Source: Bacteroidales bacterium
GTDB lineage: Bacteria; Bacteroidota; Bacteroidia; Bacteroidales; Azobacteroidaceae
Direction: 5' to 3'
Length of the DNA stretch: 16,710 bases
NCBI GenBank assembly: GCA_020860885.1
Contig: JAJBTS010000041.1
Coordinates: forward strand, 1-16,710
Part shown: positions 9,301 through 16,710 of the stretch, one piece after another
Layout: each line of letters starts with the position of its first letter
Numbering within the stretch: position 1 is the first letter of the stretch
Position numbers and translations under genes: made by a program
The notes under the pieces: generated by a model
What the model was told of the DNA's origin: nothing
Database searches by the model: none
Seen by the model: the letters and a program-made list of their open reading frames with translations, nothing else

Positions 9301-10227
9301 ATTTTCTTCAGTGCTTGTATTCCCATCACCGAAATCCCACAGATAACTTTCCACATTCCCTGAGGATAAGCTGGAAAAAGCTACTCTGTTCCAGTAAATA
9401 TCCGGTAAGAAATTAGCCGTAACGGAATAATTAATTTCCCGGTCTACTTCCAGAGTGCCGTTTCTCACTTTCGAAGAAAGCTGGCCGACTGCTGTATTCA
9501 CGAAAGCATTCGTAATTACTACCGGGTAGGTAGTTCCTATCGTCCAATCCATAGGTAATGTAACGGGAATATTAAGCAATATCCCATCCGTTTCATAAAA
9601 ATAATTCCCGGAACTACCATCCACCGTAACGGAAAAAAGGTTTTCTCCGCCTTCAGCAGGATCAATAGTTAATACCTGCCCGTTCCTTCTGCTCGTAAGC
9701 GATGCGAGTTCAGGATGAACATTTACATCCGTAGGGAATTGTATCTCAAAGCTTACAGCATCCACGTCCGTATTTGTATTCAGTAAATAAACAGGAAAAG
9801 GGATGGTCTGCCCGGTAGCCCCTTTCTGAGGCAGGGTGATCAAGGCCCAGTTTTGAGTATCCGGATCATTCGGTTCTCCTGGGTTTCCCGGGTCGTATTC
9901 GTACTGGGCGGTTAAAGTAACACTCCGCTCCGGCATGGGATAATAAAAATACCTGTCTTCCGAAATTATATTATCTCCTTCTTTCCATCCGGTAAACCTA
10001 TAATTTGAACTTGTATAAGCCCTTACATATACCTGACTACCTGCTTCGTAATATCCTTCTCCCGAGACCGAACCGGCATTCTTAGGAGATACCTGCAACT
10101 GGAGATGAAAACTTGTACTCTGTGATTGAACGGCTGTAACCCACAGATTGAACAGTAAAAACGCAACCAGATAGCATTTTGCAGTTATATTCTTTCTTTT
10201 CAACTTACTGTTTTTCATTATATCCAT
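6373..10227 (-). CDS. N-terminal part of CARDB-repeat surface/secreted protein, ended by an in-frame TAG
   Basis: This is a 1284-residue product with a signal peptide (hydrophobic YLVAFLLFNLWVTAVQSQ after a basic stretch). The ATG at 10227 comes 3 nt after the previous gene's TAA; an ATG at 10218 is an alternative. Residues about 38-112 form an InlB-like beta repeat (GSVSGEGYYEAGSQVYVRA, FTGWKEG, MPERSVTLTAQY). About 123-266 is cohesin-like (FPVYLLNTNTDVDAVSFEIQFP). About 270-341 is a PKD domain with the diagnostic WDFGDGN near 297. About 345-560 contains beta-rich sequence I do not recognise. About 567-655 is Fn3-like (LSWRNVVGAVYDLYLWE; YSWKIVAKN). CARDB repeats start near 656, 820, 948, 1073 and 1197, and the fifth is broken by the stop. 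CARDB domains are Ig-like adhesion or spacer modules, so an extracellular stalk or scaffold role is inferred. Read through the TAG, the gene would be 2007 codons (10227-4207). Confidence 0.88.
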   Translation of the reverse strand: MDIMKNSKLKRKNITAKCYLVAFLLFNLWVTAVQSQSTSFHLQLQVSPKNAGSVSGEGYYEAGSQVYVRAYTSSNYRFTGWKEGDNIISEDRYFYYPMPERSVTLTAQYEYDPGNPGEPNDPDTQNWALITLPQKGATGQTIPFPVYLLNTNTDVDAVSFEIQFPTDVNVHPELASLTSRRNGQVLTIDPAEGGENLFSVTVDGSSGNYFYETDGILLNIPVTLPMDWTIGTTYPVVITNAFVNTAVGQLSSKVRNGTLEVDREINYSVTANFLPDIYWNRVAFSSLSSGNVESYLWDFGDGNTSTEENPLHIYGQSGLYEVSLTVSNEYMSDTKSETITIVPENSWDITGTLSLDKNKKDAKNFRSLEEMLSFISPIQIKGEVVIQTASSQAFELVLTPETHTALFLLKENLISNKSTVIFRKDGSGNNPSLDFVFNGAPDTEYIATIIELGKYISLEDVTLTIAGQELDIEQIHRFTPQEVCSGTSSEEVNFTLAGGSFSYRWTLDQIPVSLSGYESAGTNVIPVMRLENTSSGAESLSYTISVELSGVSFYTFEYRINVLPVLRGTVEDLTPAMDEIIEGGTVNLSWRNVVGAVYDLYLWEMGTQMPDVAFVSDINTYRYQVRDFLERGKSYSWKIVAKNLCNSIESEILSFHVNPLPDLHVTSVSLSDAYAGGNLTVTWQVKNDGRGNTGSTAWKDYIWLVPDVYTGTENNATLLKAVPNVSALQSGEWYENAIEVALPERKSGNYYVLVTADMYSVSGIDWTPAGGEVPNPYSPDISGDPYPYLYASTSYYDNKVEEANETDSRSDNFFYKRIDITLPPLPDLQVTEIIPPDNFYSGQDITVRAQISNLGVANIVSKSWVDALYLSFTEDLNLENAIFLGSKSKNGTLNQDESYNVEFTCRIPLEYYGRAYFIVCTDINDRIFEHANSGNNATLSRAVNIILTPPADLSVTNIEIPSVLSTGSDFDLSAQIRNLGGGNPNVNRWRDRIFLSANETEIDESAIQIYNRTYSGQLAPGASYSIQANLNLPAIEEGEYYVYVHTDVNDEVFELDTKANNILRSRNTISVLKPDLTVEFEMAPETIYSGNMHAISWKLKNTGGAIKEKTISDRIFLSKNQNGSDPVSVAVISHSLSLNKGEERTLYENITFPYDSGLNGTYYLFVQADRENDLKEKNEENNLSAPREVMCVYVPKPDLTLANLSAVSRVVPGETVSLSYQVNNIGHADLTDQDYSLRVFLYKKSINENTAVECTVKSQTGNIKTIPAGGTVNVTQEIIIPENT

Positions 10228-10230
10228 CTA

Positions 10231-10413
10231 TTAAAATACAACAACTTTAAAAATCTCATTATTTATCCGCACCACATATACTCCGGACGGTACCGGAATC
10301 CGGATCTCTTCTTTCACCGTTTCCAGCATCGTTATTTTTTTCCCATCTGCGGTGAAAACGGAGACAGAATTACCGATTGCCGTTTTAATAACAATGTTTT
10401 GATCCACAACATT
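10231..10413 (-). other. Type IX secretion (Por) type A C-terminal sorting domain
   Basis: Residues about 2086-2145 begin NVVDQNIVIKTAIGNSVSVF, continue with TADGKKITML and end with IPVPSGVYVVRINNEIFKVV followed by VF and the stop. This matches the usual plan of type A sorting domains: a short strand, a V.(D/A).(G)(K/R) turn, then a final P.G.Y.V....KV strand at the very C-terminus. In known systems the domain directs passage through the type IX secretion pore and is removed, or exchanged for a lipopolysaccharide anchor. It predicts that the host genome encodes PorU/PorV/SprA-type machinery. The two downstream proteins have no such tail. Confidence 0.82.
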
Positions 10414-13400
10414 CACTGTTGTTGCAGGAGCATCTGTATGAACCGTTCCTGTCTGTACTTCGGAAATCCTTAATTCGAACCGGTCGTTAAAACTTCCTTT
10501 CTCTGTTTCGAAAGAATAATCCGTCTGAGTAATATCCATGGATATATCCAATAATTTATCGATCAGAATGATTTCTGCAACCTCCGACTTTGTTTGTGCC
10601 GAAATCGTGTATTCGCCTGTTTCTCCGGCAGAATAACCTAATCTTACTACCCCTTTATCCAAAGGACGTTCATTGATTGCCAGAAGAGTATTATCCTTAT
10701 CTAAGGAATAAAGTTGAGGAACCCTGTTATCTGAAGTCAGGAACTTGGCCGCATCGTATTGCAAGTCATAGTCCAAAGCAGCTTCCGGATTAATAACCAC
10801 CCTTGTTTTGTCTTCAAACTCCTGGTTTTCCATAAATAGGTCGATCAACAGCCGGTTCGTATTGGATGAAACTCTTAACGGAACATCCATACGGGATTGA
10901 TAATCCGGCTGACGGCCTTCCGGAAGGAAGGTTATCCTATCCAGATCGTTCGGTTTCTGGACAAAGAACGGTTGATAAGGACTTAAAATATAAATATCAT
11001 CCAACGGAGAGATGGCTATATATCTATACTCGTTCCATACGGTTATCGGAGCTGTGTATTCAATACCTCTCAGGTCGAAATAAGAAGGATACGGATTACT
11101 GATAAAATTCCAGCTTCGGTTAGAAACATTTTCGGAGTAGTATTCCGTTAAAGGTATTATCTTTTTCTCCTTATCGAAAAGCTGCTGTTTCGTATCGGAG
11201 GTAGCGGTCAATGTGAGATTCGAAATATCTTCACTGCATTGGAAAATATAACCGGTGCCCGCAGTTAAGACGCTTTCCTTATCCATATTTTGCCAACTGG
11301 CTCCCGTTCCGATCTCGGCCCGTAACTGTCCATCGTATCTCCGGAATACAAATTGAACCTCCTCATTTGCCTGGATATCGGAAATACTTATATCAAATGG
11401 GAAACACCAGTAATACCATCTGTTTTTCTGTGCTTCAATCTGCAGGGATACTCTTTCCACCTCGATATGGTCTGCCTCGTTGATAACTGTGGAAGTTTCC
11501 GAATTTACATAATACTCATAGTATTGTCCCCATTCATCGTCTCCCCATTGCCATCTCCAATTTTCTTTATAGAGCATTTTGAAATGGTCGGTATCGAACG
11601 GAGTTCCACCTTCCAGCCTCAAGGCACCTGTCGGATTAACCGTGATATTCGGTTGACCCACCGGACGGATCCTATCATCAAATGTTACCGGATTGTTGAT
11701 GTAAATATCTTTGATCTCTTCTGTGTATTCTGTGATCAGAAAATCCTTCCAGATATTGGCTTCCCGGAATATATCCACAGCCCAGGTTGGAACGGCCAAT
11801 CCGCAACTTTTCTTATTCACTCCGTAAAAAGGATCGTGAGTTAAGATCACAGGAGAGAAAGTAAAATATTGAAGGGAAGAAAGAGATATGCAATTTCTGA
11901 AAACACTACCCGCTAACTGGGAAAGGTTTGAAGAAAGGTGAACCGTTTCCAAATTGGTACAGTCAGCGAAAGCAGACGATTCCAGACTAGTTACGCTATT
12001 CGGAATATGGATCTCTGTCAGACTGGTACAGTTCTGAAATGCAGAACTTCCAATAGTTATTAAAGAAGAAGGCAACTGAACTTCAGATAAGGACTCACAA
12101 TCTTTAAAAGCATAAGGTTCAATCCGTTCAACACTTTCCGGAATTACGAGACTGGTCAATGAACTGCAATAACTGAAAGCAGTCCTTCCAATCCTTGTAA
12201 TGTTTGATGGAAGATTTATATTTGATAATCTTATACAATAATTAAATAAATCATCGGATATCTGGGAGAGGCTCTCCGGCAGAATTACAGTTTCCAGATT
12301 CATACAATTCATAAAAGCCCCTGAATTAATTTCAGTAACATTATCAGGAATAGATATTTCTAATAAATTCGCGCAATTTTCGAAAGCCCGGTCACCGATA
12401 AAAGATAAAGATTCCGATAACCTTACGGACATTAAATTCTCGCAAGACCTGAAAGCGGAATACTCGATCCCGGTAACCTGATCCGGAACAAATATATTTT
12501 CTAAATAGGTACAACCGTCAAAAGCCGAATTTCCTACGTTGTTTATAGAATTGGGCAATCGCATGGTTCTTAAAGACGGACTATTTCTGAATCCGCCGAT
12601 AGGAAACTGATCTGCCCTATAATCCCATTGATTGTAATCGGGATCTACATTCCCATAGAATGCAGCGACGGTGGTATTTTCCAGATCTGCATTTTGCAGA
12701 TCCGGCATATTACGCATGACAATACAATCCCGGATATCTATAATTCCCGTAACCGTCAGATCGGTTACCAGATACTTTTGTTCCGGAGTCATTAAATCAC
12801 CAAGGGTTCCCGGAATATCCACATGAATGTGCAGGCTTCTTTCCACATCCGGATAAGTCTCTTCTTTTAAGAGATAAACTTTCTTCAAAGTTAAGTCTGC
12901 TGCATAAGAGCTTGGATTGTATACGGATGCAGATATCAAACCCTGATTACCATAATGGCTCAATGGTTCGACGTAGATCGACGATCCGGCAGACATTTGT
13001 TCCTCAGATTCCCATAGTGTACTTTCCGGATCTTCTTTATTTTCAATTATTCCTTTTCTAAAATAAAATTCCTGAAGGTAATTAGGTTCATATTCCGCTA
13101 CGATATAAGCATATTCCGAAAAATCGACCGGTTCATCCAACCACCAGCCACCTTCTCCTCCGCCGGAAAAATGAATGGTAGTCCCATCTATCTGACTTCC
13201 CGTCTGACCTTGCAACTGATCGAAAGGAAACTCCTTCTTCTCTTCTTCAAGAGTGAGGACATAACGGAAATCCCTCCAGGCTTCAGACGTTTTATAATGA
13301 GCCACCTTACCTTGCGGAACAACCAGGATCATCCTGTCTAGATTATAGAATGTATGGGAACTGATTGTCACCGGAAGATCCATGCCAGCCTTTACTTCCC

Positions 13401-16400
13401 TTAGGTTGTTGCAATAATAGAAAGCTCTGTTTTGTATACTCGTTATGGAAGCAGGCAAAGTAATGGAAGTTAGTCCTGAACTTTCAAAGGCGTATTCTTT
13501 GATTTCTGTGAGTCCTTCGGGTAAAACAATTTCCTTTAGTTGAGGTGTATTATAAAATGCATATCTACCGATCTCCCTTATATTGGATCCGATAACAACC
13601 TTACTGATCTTTGAATTATTAAATACATATTCACCAAAAGATGTAGCTGATTCGGGAAGTACTACAGAAGTGATATTATTCGTTATCCCATTGTATGCAT
13701 CATAAAAACCTTGATAAGGTATCTCATTTGCCGGATAGCTATAATTCCATGGATTTGTGCCTTCCTCCCCTTCATAAGCAGCAATATCTGCGTCTTTCAT
13801 ATCTATATGTGTCAGGAAAGGCATTTCTCTTATGCAACGGAAATCCCGGGCATCTATAGTTCCTGTCAGAATCAGCGTTGTCATCAACAAACGGATTTCC
13901 TCCGGAATTAAGGAATGTAAGGTTCCCGGAGTTTCCACATGGATCGTATCCATATTTACATACGCTTTTAAAGCTACAGTCTGATTTCCTCCATTCGAAA
14001 CGATTTCTATGTTAGCCGTTATTACTCCTTTTGCATTTTGTGCCGGAATAAATTTCATTTGAATCTCTCTCCTTTCTGCGAAAGGCATTGGTTCGGAAGA
14101 ATAATCGAATTCAAAAGAAGGATCTTCATTGTTAATATCGGAAATAACTAAATCCTGAGCCCCTAAGTTGACAACCGGAAGAGATAAGACAGAAAAATCC
14201 GGATAGTTTACAAAACCAAAGTTTAACTCCTCTTTATTTAAAATATTTAATACCGGTTCTTCTGAAATCGGTTCGTGCCATATTTTGATATTTCGTATGT
14301 ATCCTGCATCGGTATAGGAATTAACGCTTCCATCTTTTGAGTATTCCCATTTGATCGAATAGATCCCCGGCTCTAAAATATATTCTTTGGCAATAAATTC
14401 CTGATCTCCTCTTCCCGAAATCGATTCTATTAATTCATCGTTAATATAAAATTTCAGGAAATCATATCTTTCCTCACTATCTACTCTCCAGTCAAAAGAC
14501 AGGGTTATATTTGTCGAAGCAATCACCTGAGTTGCAAACCACGAGCTGGTGTTATGCTGCCCCTGATTGCTACTCATTACATAATTTTGAGCGGCTGTCC
14601 ACGGAAAAGATTCGCTATGAGTAAATTCCATAGGCAAGGAACCTGGGTCGACTGCTGCTTCATAAAAACCATAATGAGGAACTTCCTCATCTGTTTCCAC
14701 AATATTTCCAAAGTATTCCCAAACAGCTGCATTTTCATAATATTGTTTGGTATCTTTCGGCACATACAATGTCGAGTAAGATAAGTCCGTTCCATCAAAC
14801 ATTCCATTATTGGAAATATTTACAGGTGGATTCCAATGTACAGATACCTCCCGTAGATTGAAGCAATTGGCAAAAACCCTTTCTCCCAATATACTTACCG
14901 ATCCGGGAATATCAACTCTCATCAACGAATTACATTCCAGAAAAGCTTCAGCTCCTATGAAATATACAGAGGAAGGAATATTAATCTCGTGCATATTATT
15001 GCAGCCAAAGAAAGCGCCTTCCCTGATTGCGGAAATATTTTCCGGAAGAATAACTTTCATTAAAGATCCTTTTACCACCATAGCAGAAGCCGGAATTTCA
15101 TTCGCTGCATAATAATTGTATCCGGGTATGGTTCCGTCATCTCCTTCATAATCCTGAATAAAGAAGACTCCCCTCAGATCCAGATAAGATAACACCGGGA
15201 ATTCATCTCTTAAAACCCGGAAGTCACGAGCATCCAAAGGGCCCAACAAAATAACTTCTGTTATCGATTGCCTTTCCGGACCTGCTATATTATTTAACGT
15301 ACCCGGCATTTCCAGATGGTAAGTTCCTCTTCCCGCATACCCTTTTAATATAATCTCCCCACTTCCCCTTGTACTTTGAACCCTTATGGGTTGCTCGAAA
15401 AACTGTTCCGGTTGCCATTCCGGTGCAAAACTAATATTGATATAAGCGGAAGTACCCGGAGCTATCGGATAATCCGGATACGATTGAACACTGAAAGGAG
15501 CAGCTATATTCTCAATACCCGTAATCGTTAAATTATCCGTTCCCTGATTCATAATTTCAAAAGAACCGACAAAAGAATTACCTACGGAAGCATACAACAC
15601 CAACTCCTGATCAGGAATAAAGAGACCCGCAGGAGGAATATAACCTTCTTCTGTGACTTTAATATTTTTTATATATGCTGCATCTCTACCCTCATCGAAA
15701 CCTCCATCTTTCTCGTATTGCCAGCGGAACACATAATCTCCGGCTTCCAGCGGAATCGGAAGTGTTATAAATTCCGGATACGAACAACCACTGTAACATC
15801 CGGAAAAGATTTCAAACAATTCATCATTAATAAAGAAATACAACTGATCGAAATCTTCTTCGCTGCATACCGCCCAGTCAAAAGATATTTCTCCGGGCTC
15901 ATTTAGTGTAATTTCCGCACTGAACCAGGAACTTGAATTTTCGACTCCCTGGTTGCTGCTTATTACACAATTATCAAAAACTCTCCAGGGATATTCTTCG
16001 GAATGTCGAAGAATCAACGGCATAGATTCTCCGCTTACAGCAACCCTGGAAAACAGGTCGTCTTCTATAAAAGAATTTGTAAGATAAATTTCTTTAAGAA
16101 AGATTTCTTGCGGGGAATTTCCTCCATTTTGCAGGGTAATTTGTCGAATAGCTGTTTTATTCTCTTCATTCAATTTCATTCGGATACCAGAGGTTCCACT
16201 TCCTACTTCTTCGTAATATTCTATTGTGAGCGACTCTCCATTCTCATTTATTATTTCGTATTGAATCGCTAATTTAAGAGGACTTGTTAAAGGTTCAAAT
16301 TCCGCAATGAGGTAATTATAACCCGTTCCATTTAGCGGACTTTCAAACAACCAACCCACATAAGATCCATCGGAATTAAAAGAAATTATATTTTTATTTC

Positions 16401-16668
16401 GAGTGTAATCGCCTCCTATATTGATTCCATCCCAATAAAGCTCGTATCTATTACTAACCTCAGCATCTTCATCATCCACTTTTAAAAGGTTTTCACTTCC
16501 AACCTTCGTTTCTACTCTAATAGAAATGTCTTTTTCCTTATTCACAGTTGGCTTATCCCAATGGCCTGCCTGTTTCTCTTCATTAAATATCGTGGACAAA
16601 TTCGTTGATTTAGCATGCACCCCTGAGAAGAGCATAAGTGAAAACAAAAAAAAGAAAAATATCCTCAT
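10231..16668 (-). CDS. BspA-type leucine-rich-repeat surface protein with type IX secretion sorting domain
   Basis: This is a 2145-residue protein that starts at an ATG at 16668 with a clear signal peptide (MRIFFFFLFSLMLFSGVHA). In order: a beta module about 75-203; a jelly-roll-like module about 218-342 (SSNQGVENSSSWF, SFDWAVCSEE, AYIKNIKV); a HYDIN/ASPM-like Ig domain about 350-445; a PGTL-type leader about 449-525; LRR block 1 about 525-660; a second jelly-roll about 679-798; a second HYDIN-like domain; leader 2 at about 907; LRR block 2 about 1000-1140; a second copy of the first beta module about 1145-1275 (GGWWLDEPVDF, YIVAEYEP); leader 3 at about 1279; LRR block 3 at 1364-1593; then beta-rich sequence and a C-terminal sorting domain. 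BspA-like LRRs commonly mediate binding to host proteins or other bacteria, so an adhesin is the likeliest role. It is first in the operon; the 42 bases upstream hold no promoter match I would defend. TAA stop. Confidence 0.92.
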   Translation of the reverse strand: MRIFFFFLFSLMLFSGVHAKSTNLSTIFNEEKQAGHWDKPTVNKEKDISIRVETKVGSENLLKVDDEDAEVSNRYELYWDGINIGGDYTRNKNIISFNSDGSYVGWLFESPLNGTGYNYLIAEFEPLTSPLKLAIQYEIINENGESLTIEYYEEVGSGTSGIRMKLNEENKTAIRQITLQNGGNSPQEIFLKEIYLTNSFIEDDLFSRVAVSGESMPLILRHSEEYPWRVFDNCVISSNQGVENSSSWFSAEITLNEPGEISFDWAVCSEEDFDQLYFFINDELFEIFSGCYSGCSYPEFITLPIPLEAGDYVFRWQYEKDGGFDEGRDAAYIKNIKVTEEGYIPPAGLFIPDQELVLYASVGNSFVGSFEIMNQGTDNLTITGIENIAAPFSVQSYPDYPIAPGTSAYINISFAPEWQPEQFFEQPIRVQSTRGSGEIILKGYAGRGTYHLEMPGTLNNIAGPERQSITEVILLGPLDARDFRVLRDEFPVLSYLDLRGVFFIQDYEGDDGTIPGYNYYAANEIPASAMVVKGSLMKVILPENISAIREGAFFGCNNMHEINIPSSVYFIGAEAFLECNSLMRVDIPGSVSILGERVFANCFNLREVSVHWNPPVNISNNGMFDGTDLSYSTLYVPKDTKQYYENAAVWEYFGNIVETDEEVPHYGFYEAAVDPGSLPMEFTHSESFPWTAAQNYVMSSNQGQHNTSSWFATQVIASTNITLSFDWRVDSEERYDFLKFYINDELIESISGRGDQEFIAKEYILEPGIYSIKWEYSKDGSVNSYTDAGYIRNIKIWHEPISEEPVLNILNKEELNFGFVNYPDFSVLSLPVVNLGAQDLVISDINNEDPSFEFDYSSEPMPFAERREIQMKFIPAQNAKGVITANIEIVSNGGNQTVALKAYVNMDTIHVETPGTLHSLIPEEIRLLMTTLILTGTIDARDFRCIREMPFLTHIDMKDADIAAYEGEEGTNPWNYSYPANEIPYQGFYDAYNGITNNITSVVLPESATSFGEYVFNNSKISKVVIGSNIREIGRYAFYNTPQLKEIVLPEGLTEIKEYAFESSGLTSITLPASITSIQNRAFYYCNNLREVKAGMDLPVTISSHTFYNLDRMILVVPQGKVAHYKTSEAWRDFRYVLTLEEEKKEFPFDQLQGQTGSQIDGTTIHFSGGGEGGWWLDEPVDFSEYAYIVAEYEPNYLQEFYFRKGIIENKEDPESTLWESEEQMSAGSSIYVEPLSHYGNQGLISASVYNPSSYAADLTLKKVYLLKEETYPDVERSLHIHVDIPGTLGDLMTPEQKYLVTDLTVTGIIDIRDCIVMRNMPDLQNADLENTTVAAFYGNVDPDYNQWDYRADQFPIGGFRNSPSLRTMRLPNSINNVGNSAFDGCTYLENIFVPDQVTGIEYSAFRSCENLMSVRLSESLSFIGDRAFENCANLLEISIPDNVTEINSGAFMNCMNLETVILPESLSQISDDLFNYCIRLSNINLPSNITRIGRTAFSYCSSLTSLVIPESVERIEPYAFKDCESLSEVQLPSSLITIGSSAFQNCTSLTEIHIPNSVTSLESSAFADCTNLETVHLSSNLSQLAGSVFRNCISLSSLQYFTFSPVILTHDPFYGVNKKSCGLAVPTWAVDIFREANIWKDFLITEYTEEIKDIYINNPVTFDDRIRPVGQPNITVNPTGALRLEGGTPFDTDHFKMLYKENWRWQWGDDEWGQYYEYYVNSETSTVINEADHIEVERVSLQIEAQKNRWYYWCFPFDISISDIQANEEVQFVFRRYDGQLRAEIGTGASWQNMDKESVLTAGTGYIFQCSEDISNLTLTATSDTKQQLFDKEKKIIPLTEYYSENVSNRSWNFISNPYPSYFDLRGIEYTAPITVWNEYRYIAISPLDDIYILSPYQPFFVQKPNDLDRITFLPEGRQPDYQSRMDVPLRVSSNTNRLLIDLFMENQEFEDKTRVVINPEAALDYDLQYDAAKFLTSDNRVPQLYSLDKDNTLLAINERPLDKGVVRLGYSAGETGEYTISAQTKSEVAEIILIDKLLDISMDITQTDYSFETEKGSFNDRFELRISEVQTGTVHTDAPATTVNVVDQNIVIKTAIGNSVSVFTADGKKITMLETVKEEIRIPVPSGVYVVRINNEIFKVVVF
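11890..12579 (-). repeat. Ten consecutive 23-residue BspA-type leucine-rich repeats (LRR block 3)
   Basis: Residues 1364-1593 are ten units of exactly 23 residues (69 bases) of the form xxLxxIxIPxxVxxIxxxAFxxC. Examples are TYLENIFVPDQVTGIEYSAF and SSLTSLVIPESVERIEPYAF. Every unit ends in Cys. A degenerate eleventh unit follows (ISLSSLQYFTF...), then a capping segment containing VPTWAVDIFREANIWKDF. The same cap closes LRR block 1 (VPKDTKQYYENAAVWEYF) and block 2 (VPQGKVAHYKTSEAWRDF). The earlier blocks are shorter, with three and about four units. Confidence 0.88.
13240..16020 (-). repeat. Diverged tandem duplication of a ~450-residue multidomain unit
   Basis: Two consecutive units inside the LRR protein share the same order: jelly-roll-like module, HYDIN-like Ig domain, PGTL leader, LRRs, VP..W..F cap. 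Copy 1 covers about 16020-14700 and copy 2 about 14640-13240. Matching landmarks are SEEYPWR and SESFPWT; SSNQGVENSSSWF and SSNQGQHNTSSWF; FINDELFEIFSG and YINDELIESISG; PLDARDFRVLRDEFPVLSYLD and TIDARDFRCIREMPFLTHID (each quoted only in part in the protein). The copies agree in plan but are clearly diverged in sequence, so the duplication is old. A third leader plus LRR block follows, with a different module in front of it. Confidence 0.8.
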
Positions 16669-16710
16669 AATTTTCTTATTTATAAGTTTATGTAATTATC
16701 CAGATAAATG

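Noticed and set aside
6373..10227. Lipoprotein signal in the CARDB protein because of the Cys in KCYLVAFLL
   Set aside because: That Cys precedes the hydrophobic core, and there is no lipobox Cys at the cleavage region (AVQSQS), so a standard signal peptide fits better.
14577..14807. Minus-strand 76-codon frame overlapping the LRR gene
   Set aside because: It is wholly inside the LRR coding region in another frame, with no recognisable motif.
16669..16710. Promoter for the operon upstream of the LRR gene
   Set aside because: Only 42 bases are available. They are AT-rich, but I found no convincing Bacteroides-type TAnnTTTG -7 element with a TTTG -33 box.

Overview
The window is one co-directional block of minus-strand genes and has almost no intergenic DNA. 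It looks like a chromosomal piece of a Bacteroidales-type bacterium (Parabacteroides, Dysgonomonas or Bacteroides-like). The reasons are a C-terminal domain of the type IX secretion (Por) class, BspA-type leucine-rich repeats, CARDB/PKD modular surface proteins, AT-rich gene starts without a Shine-Dalgarno sequence, and moderate GC. No genus can be fixed from the sequence alone.

In transcription order (right to left): (1) 16668-10231 is a 2145-residue secreted BspA-like leucine-rich-repeat protein with a signal peptide, duplicated beta-rich modules, three LRR blocks and a type IX sorting domain. (2) 10227-4204 is a large beta-sandwich protein made of an InlB-like repeat, a cohesin-like domain, PKD, Fn3-like, eight CARDB repeats, and PPC-like and IPT-like domains. 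Its reading frame is interrupted by a single in-frame TAG at 6375-6373, inside the fifth CARDB repeat, so a gene caller sees two genes (1284 and 707 residues). (3) 4202-36 is a 1388-residue secreted Rhs/YD-repeat protein with a complete Rhs core and a unique, more AT-rich 180-residue C-terminal tip. (4) At position 24 an ATG opens a short frame (MKKYIKLM) that runs off the window edge; this is where an immunity gene would be expected.

The junctions are 3 nt (gene 1 to 2), 1 nt (gene 2 to 3) and 11 nt (gene 3 to the possible gene 4), so the block reads as one operon. A plausible reading, which is inference, is a cell-surface or secreted polymorphic-toxin-like locus: an LRR adhesin exported by type IX secretion, a long CARDB stalk or scaffold, and an Rhs shell carrying a variable tip with a downstream immunity gene. 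The CARDB scaffold is either a recent nonsense pseudogene or is made in full only when the amber codon is read through. No RNA genes, insertion sequences, CRISPR arrays, terminators or convincing promoters were seen.
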